64,000 nucleotides of DNA from Hyphomonadaceae bacterium UBA5336 (GTDB lineage Bacteria > Pseudomonadota > Alphaproteobacteria > Caulobacterales > Hyphomonadaceae), in NCBI GenBank assembly GCA_002408125.1, contig DHQO01000005.1:143903-207902 (forward strand), given 5' to 3'. Every line of letters begins with the position of its first letter. Within the stretch, counting starts at the first letter, position 1. Position numbers and translations under genes: made by a program. Below, one piece after another: positions 61,117-64,000 of this stretch. The notes beneath the pieces are model-generated. The model made no database searches. It was given only the letters and a program-made list of their open reading frames with translations, and had not been told where the DNA came from.

Positions 61117-61230
61117 CGCGGCGTCACTCCTGAAAACTGTCCCAACTGAAATGGGTCTGCCGTAAATCGCGCGTCGGTTCTACCCGCTTTGCCAGCCATG
61201 GGAGTAGCGCTTTCAGGGGAATTGCCCCAT

Positions 61231-63081
61231 ATGGCCGCCATGTCATCTGCTCATACTGCATCATCGCAGGATCCAGACCGTATCGAGAGCGCCGATGGCG
61301 GGCTGTGGGCCTCGATCCTGAGAATTCTGCAATTGCTGGCGCGGCCTGAACTGGCGCGCTGGCGTTTTCGCATGGTTTTGGCGGTGATCCTCACCGGCGG
61401 GGCCAAGCTGCTCGAAGTGATCGCACCGGTCCTGCTCGGCAATGCCATCAACCTTTTGAGTGGAGAGGGCGACCTCATGGCCGCCCTGCCGCTCGCCATT
61501 AGCGGGCTGGCCCTCTTTGCCGCCGGGCGGTTCGCCTCCGCCGGTCTTCCGCAGCTGCGCGATGCTTTTTTCGCGCCGGTCAGCCAGGATGCCCAGCGCC
61601 TGGCCAGTGTGGATGCCTTTCGCCATGCCCAGCACCTGTCGCTGAATTTTCACCAGACCCGGCGCACCGGCGCGCTCAACCGCGTGATCGAGCGCGGGGC
61701 AGGGGCCATCGACTATCTGATCCGCTTTCTCGCCTTCAATATCGGGCCGACCTTTATCGGCCTCGGCCTCGCCGCCGTCGTGCTGGCGGTCACCTATAAC
61801 TGGCGCCTGGCCCTCGTCGCCGTGGCAACAGTCGCCGTCTATGTGGTGTTCACTGTCCTGGTGACGGAGTGGCGCGTGCGCCAGCGCCGCGAAATGAACA
61901 AGGCCGACACCAGCCTGCGGGCAGTCTCCATCGACACGCTGACGAATTTCGAAACGGTGAAGGCGTTTGCCGCCGAGGACCGCGAAACCCTGCGCTATGA
62001 CGAAGCGATGCAGCGCTACAACCGCCACTATGTGACCGTCGCGCGCAGTATGAACCTCCTGAATGCCGGCCAGGAACTGGTGATGAGCCTCGGCCTGTTC
62101 AGCATGCTCGCGATGGCTGCCTGGCAGGTGGCCGATGGTGAGCTGAAAGTCGGTGACCTGACTGCGGCAATGCTCCTGCTCACCAATCTCTACCGGCCGC
62201 TGAACATTCTCGGCTGGGCCTGGCGCGAGATCAAACAGGGCGCGGTGGACCTGGAGAAGCTCTACGGCCTCATGAACATGGTGCCGGAAGTCGCCGATCG
62301 GCCCGATGCCGTCGATCTCGGCCGAGCGAGCGGCCATGTGCAGTTCGAGGATGTCTCCTTTGCCCATGAAGGGCGCGCGGTCGGCGTGGAAGACATCAAT
62401 ATGGACATTCCTGCTGGTGGATCTGTCGCTTTTGTCGGCACCTCCGGGGCGGGCAAGTCCACGCTGCTGAAGCTGCTTTTCCGGTTCTATGATGTACAGT
62501 CGGGCAGGGTGTTGGTCGATGGCCGGGATGTGCGCGATGTCACCCAGGCTTCGCTGCGCCGCAATCTCGGCCTGGTGCCGCAGGATGTGGTGCTGTTCAA
62601 CGACACGATCCGCGCCAATGTCGCCTATGCCCGCCCGGATGCTACCGATGCCGAGGTGGAAGAGGCCATGCGCCAGGCCCAGTTGCTTGATTTCGTGATG
62701 GCACTGCCAGATGGGCTGAAGACGCGCGTGGGCGAGCGCGGCCTGAAACTCTCCGGCGGGGAAAAGCAACGCGTCGGTATTGCCCGCGTGATCCTTGCCG
62801 ATCCGGCCATCCTCGTGCTGGATGAGGCAACCTCCGCCCTCGACAGCGGCACCGAAGCGGCTGTCCAGGAGGCTCTGGAGGCAGCTGCGCGCGGGCGGAC
62901 CACACTGATGGTGGCCCATCGCCTGTCCACGATCCAGCATGCCGATGAGATCATCGTGCTGGAGGCTGGGCATATTGTCGAGCGCGGCACCCATCAGGAG
63001 CTGCTTGCGCACAGCGGGGCATATGCGGGAATGTGGGCGCGGCAGGCGGCGCGCGACAGGCTGATCGAGGCTGCGGAATAA
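61231..63081 (+). CDS. Atm1/HMT-type ABC exporter (fused membrane and ATPase domains)
   Basis: A 616-residue half-transporter: six membrane helices (about 35-330), then an ATPase domain with Walker A GTSGAGKST near 403, Q-loop LVPQDVVLFND, signature LSGGEKQRVGIARV near 506, Walker B ILVLDEATSALD near 528, and H-loop AHRLST. NFETVKAFAAEDRE in the membrane domain and the overall order match the mitochondrial Atm1-type and alphaproteobacterial heavy-metal/glutathione exporters. AGGGGA lies ten bases before the ATG at 61231; an upstream TTG frame is less likely. Confidence 0.92.
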   Translation: MAAMSSAHTASSQDPDRIESADGGLWASILRILQLLARPELARWRFRMVLAVILTGGAKLLEVIAPVLLGNAINLLSGEGDLMAALPLAISGLALFAAGRFASAGLPQLRDAFFAPVSQDAQRLASVDAFRHAQHLSLNFHQTRRTGALNRVIERGAGAIDYLIRFLAFNIGPTFIGLGLAAVVLAVTYNWRLALVAVATVAVYVVFTVLVTEWRVRQRREMNKADTSLRAVSIDTLTNFETVKAFAAEDRETLRYDEAMQRYNRHYVTVARSMNLLNAGQELVMSLGLFSMLAMAAWQVADGELKVGDLTAAMLLLTNLYRPLNILGWAWREIKQGAVDLEKLYGLMNMVPEVADRPDAVDLGRASGHVQFEDVSFAHEGRAVGVEDINMDIPAGGSVAFVGTSGAGKSTLLKLLFRFYDVQSGRVLVDGRDVRDVTQASLRRNLGLVPQDVVLFNDTIRANVAYARPDATDAEVEEAMRQAQLLDFVMALPDGLKTRVGERGLKLSGGEKQRVGIARVILADPAILVLDEATSALDSGTEAAVQEALEAAARGRTTLMVAHRLSTIQHADEIIVLEAGHIVERGTHQELLAHSGAYAGMWARQAARDRLIEAAE

Positions 63082-63091
63082 GGGCTGAAGG

Positions 63092-63985
63092 ATGAAGGAC
63101 TTTCCCGAAGACATTGACCGCAAGCGGTTTCCCTGGGCGCTGGCGCGCTTTGACATTGCCGGCCTGGTCGGCGCGATTGCGGCTTTCATCATCGGCGCGT
63201 TGCTCGGCTTGTTCTGGAGCCCGCTTTTCCTGCTCGGTATTGCCGGCGCGGCGGTGATCCTGCTCGCCTCGCGCCATGCCACCCGCACACCGCCCCCCGA
63301 AGCCGATGCGATCGTGTCGCCCGTGGATGGCGTGCTGGTGTCGATCTCGACCCATATGGTCTGCCCGGCCGAATTGCGAATGGATGCGCGCGACCTGGTC
63401 TGCCTGCGCATTGCCTCCTCGCCGGCGAGCACCAACACCGTGCATGCGCCCATGGCCGGAGAGATTGTGTCCCTGATCGAGGAAGCGGGCGACACCTCTG
63501 TACGCACCGCCAGCGATCCCGACGCCGGGGGCCTTGCCGCAGCCTATGTGACCATCACCTCCGGCGGCAGCCAGATCGGCCTGCGCGTGGCGACTGGCGG
63601 GCTAGGGCCGCGCCTTGAGATGCAGCGCGAGGCGGGCGATCCAGTACGGGTGGGCCGCGTGATCGGTATCCGCCGGCTGGGCGGGTGGTGCGATGTCTGG
63701 CTGGATGCGGACCTGAAACTTGCCGTCTGGCCCGGCATGTCCCTGAAGGCGGCGGAAACCCGCCTTGTGCTTCCGGCAAGCGATTCGATTATCACCGGCC
63801 GCCCGATCCGCGATGACGAGATTGAGGAAGACACCGCCCCCTTCGAGATGCCTGATCTGGATGATGGCGACGACCTCGACGATCTCGATCCGCCCAAGAC
63901 GCCCGAGGAAAGCGCGTCGCGGCAATTCTCACGCCTGCGCAAGCGGGTGGAGAAATCCAGCCCCCGTTCGGGCGAGGAAGACTAG
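63092..63985 (+). CDS. Phosphatidylserine decarboxylase-like protein lacking catalytic residues
   Basis: A 297-residue protein with Psd architecture: two N-terminal helices (about 20-60), ADAIVSPVDGVLVSIS, and a C-terminal lipoyl-like barrel. At the site where Psd has its self-cleavage Ser (normally FGS or LGST) the protein reads RRLGGWCDVW, so the Ser that becomes the pyruvoyl group is missing. The catalytic His region (normally VHVNRAP) reads STNTVHAP. It is therefore probably not a decarboxylase. An acidic tail (DLDDGDDLDDLDPP) replaces the usual end. It follows the ABC gene by ten bases. Confidence 0.8.
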   Translation: MKDFPEDIDRKRFPWALARFDIAGLVGAIAAFIIGALLGLFWSPLFLLGIAGAAVILLASRHATRTPPPEADAIVSPVDGVLVSISTHMVCPAELRMDARDLVCLRIASSPASTNTVHAPMAGEIVSLIEEAGDTSVRTASDPDAGGLAAAYVTITSGGSQIGLRVATGGLGPRLEMQREAGDPVRVGRVIGIRRLGGWCDVWLDADLKLAVWPGMSLKAAETRLVLPASDSIITGRPIRDDEIEEDTAPFEMPDLDDGDDLDDLDPPKTPEESASRQFSRLRKRVEKSSPRSGEED

Positions 63986-64000
63986 GTCGTAGTCGGGATT

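Noticed and set aside
1..64000. CRISPR arrays, insertion sequences, rRNA operon, riboswitches
   Set aside because: No regularly spaced repeats, transposase genes, rRNA segments or recognisable riboswitch cores were seen on either strand.

Overview
The window is chromosomal DNA of a high-GC alphaproteobacterium, most likely a Caulobacterales/Maricaulales-type (Hyphomonadaceae-like) organism. The PhyR-NepR-EcfG general stress cassette is diagnostic of the class. The TonB receptor of the Xanthomonas/Caulobacter type, the flavin-dependent halogenase-like genes beside it, and the LacI-type xylose regulon point to that group. I found no CRISPR array, insertion sequence or rRNA.

Region 1 (1-6.5 kb, all minus strand) is one operon: PepSY protein, OmpR-type regulator, sensor kinase, small membrane protein, then a tripartite RND efflux system (outer-membrane factor, membrane-fusion lipoprotein, RND pump cut by the window edge). 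A TRIC-type channel and a YceI lipoprotein follow.

Region 2 (8-22 kb) is a general stress response island. It holds a two-PAS HisKA_2-type kinase, PhyR, NepR, EcfG, a second convergent NepR-like gene, a stand-alone sigma-like protein and many small envelope or stress proteins (DUF892, DUF883, ExoD, Crp/Fnr, DUF7218, DUF1328, YqaE/Pmp3, fasciclin, DUF2383, entericidin-like, CsbD). I read fourteen matches or near matches to the EcfG promoter GGAAC-N17-GTT directly upstream of these genes, on both strands. EcfG therefore probably controls most of the island, including its own cassette.

Region 3 (22-50.4 kb) is a xylan/xylose utilisation locus. It contains a transaldolase, xylA, xylB, a sugar-porter MFS permease, a LacI-family regulator, GH10, GH43, GH115, GH3 and GH5 enzymes, an aldose epimerase, a very large TonB-dependent receptor, a cupin-like protein and four tandem halogenase-like flavoproteins. 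Five 14-bp pseudo-palindromes (consensus TGATARCGCTAACA) sit in front of the xylB, permease, GH10/GH43, halogenase/receptor and GH115/GH3 promoters and outline one regulon. Xylan would be trimmed outside and in the periplasm, oligomers imported by the receptor, and xylose isomerised and phosphorylated to xylulose-5-phosphate.

Region 4 (50.5-64 kb) carries the three-gene proton-translocating transhydrogenase, an enoyl-CoA hydratase, an unrecognised two-gene module (von Willebrand A-like protein plus a four-helix membrane coiled-coil protein), a low-GC frameshifted beta-helix/tailspike-like gene beside tRNA-Thr(GGT), a ThiO-like oxidase, a LOG-family protein, an Atm1-type ABC transporter and a phosphatidylserine decarboxylase-like protein that lacks the catalytic residues.
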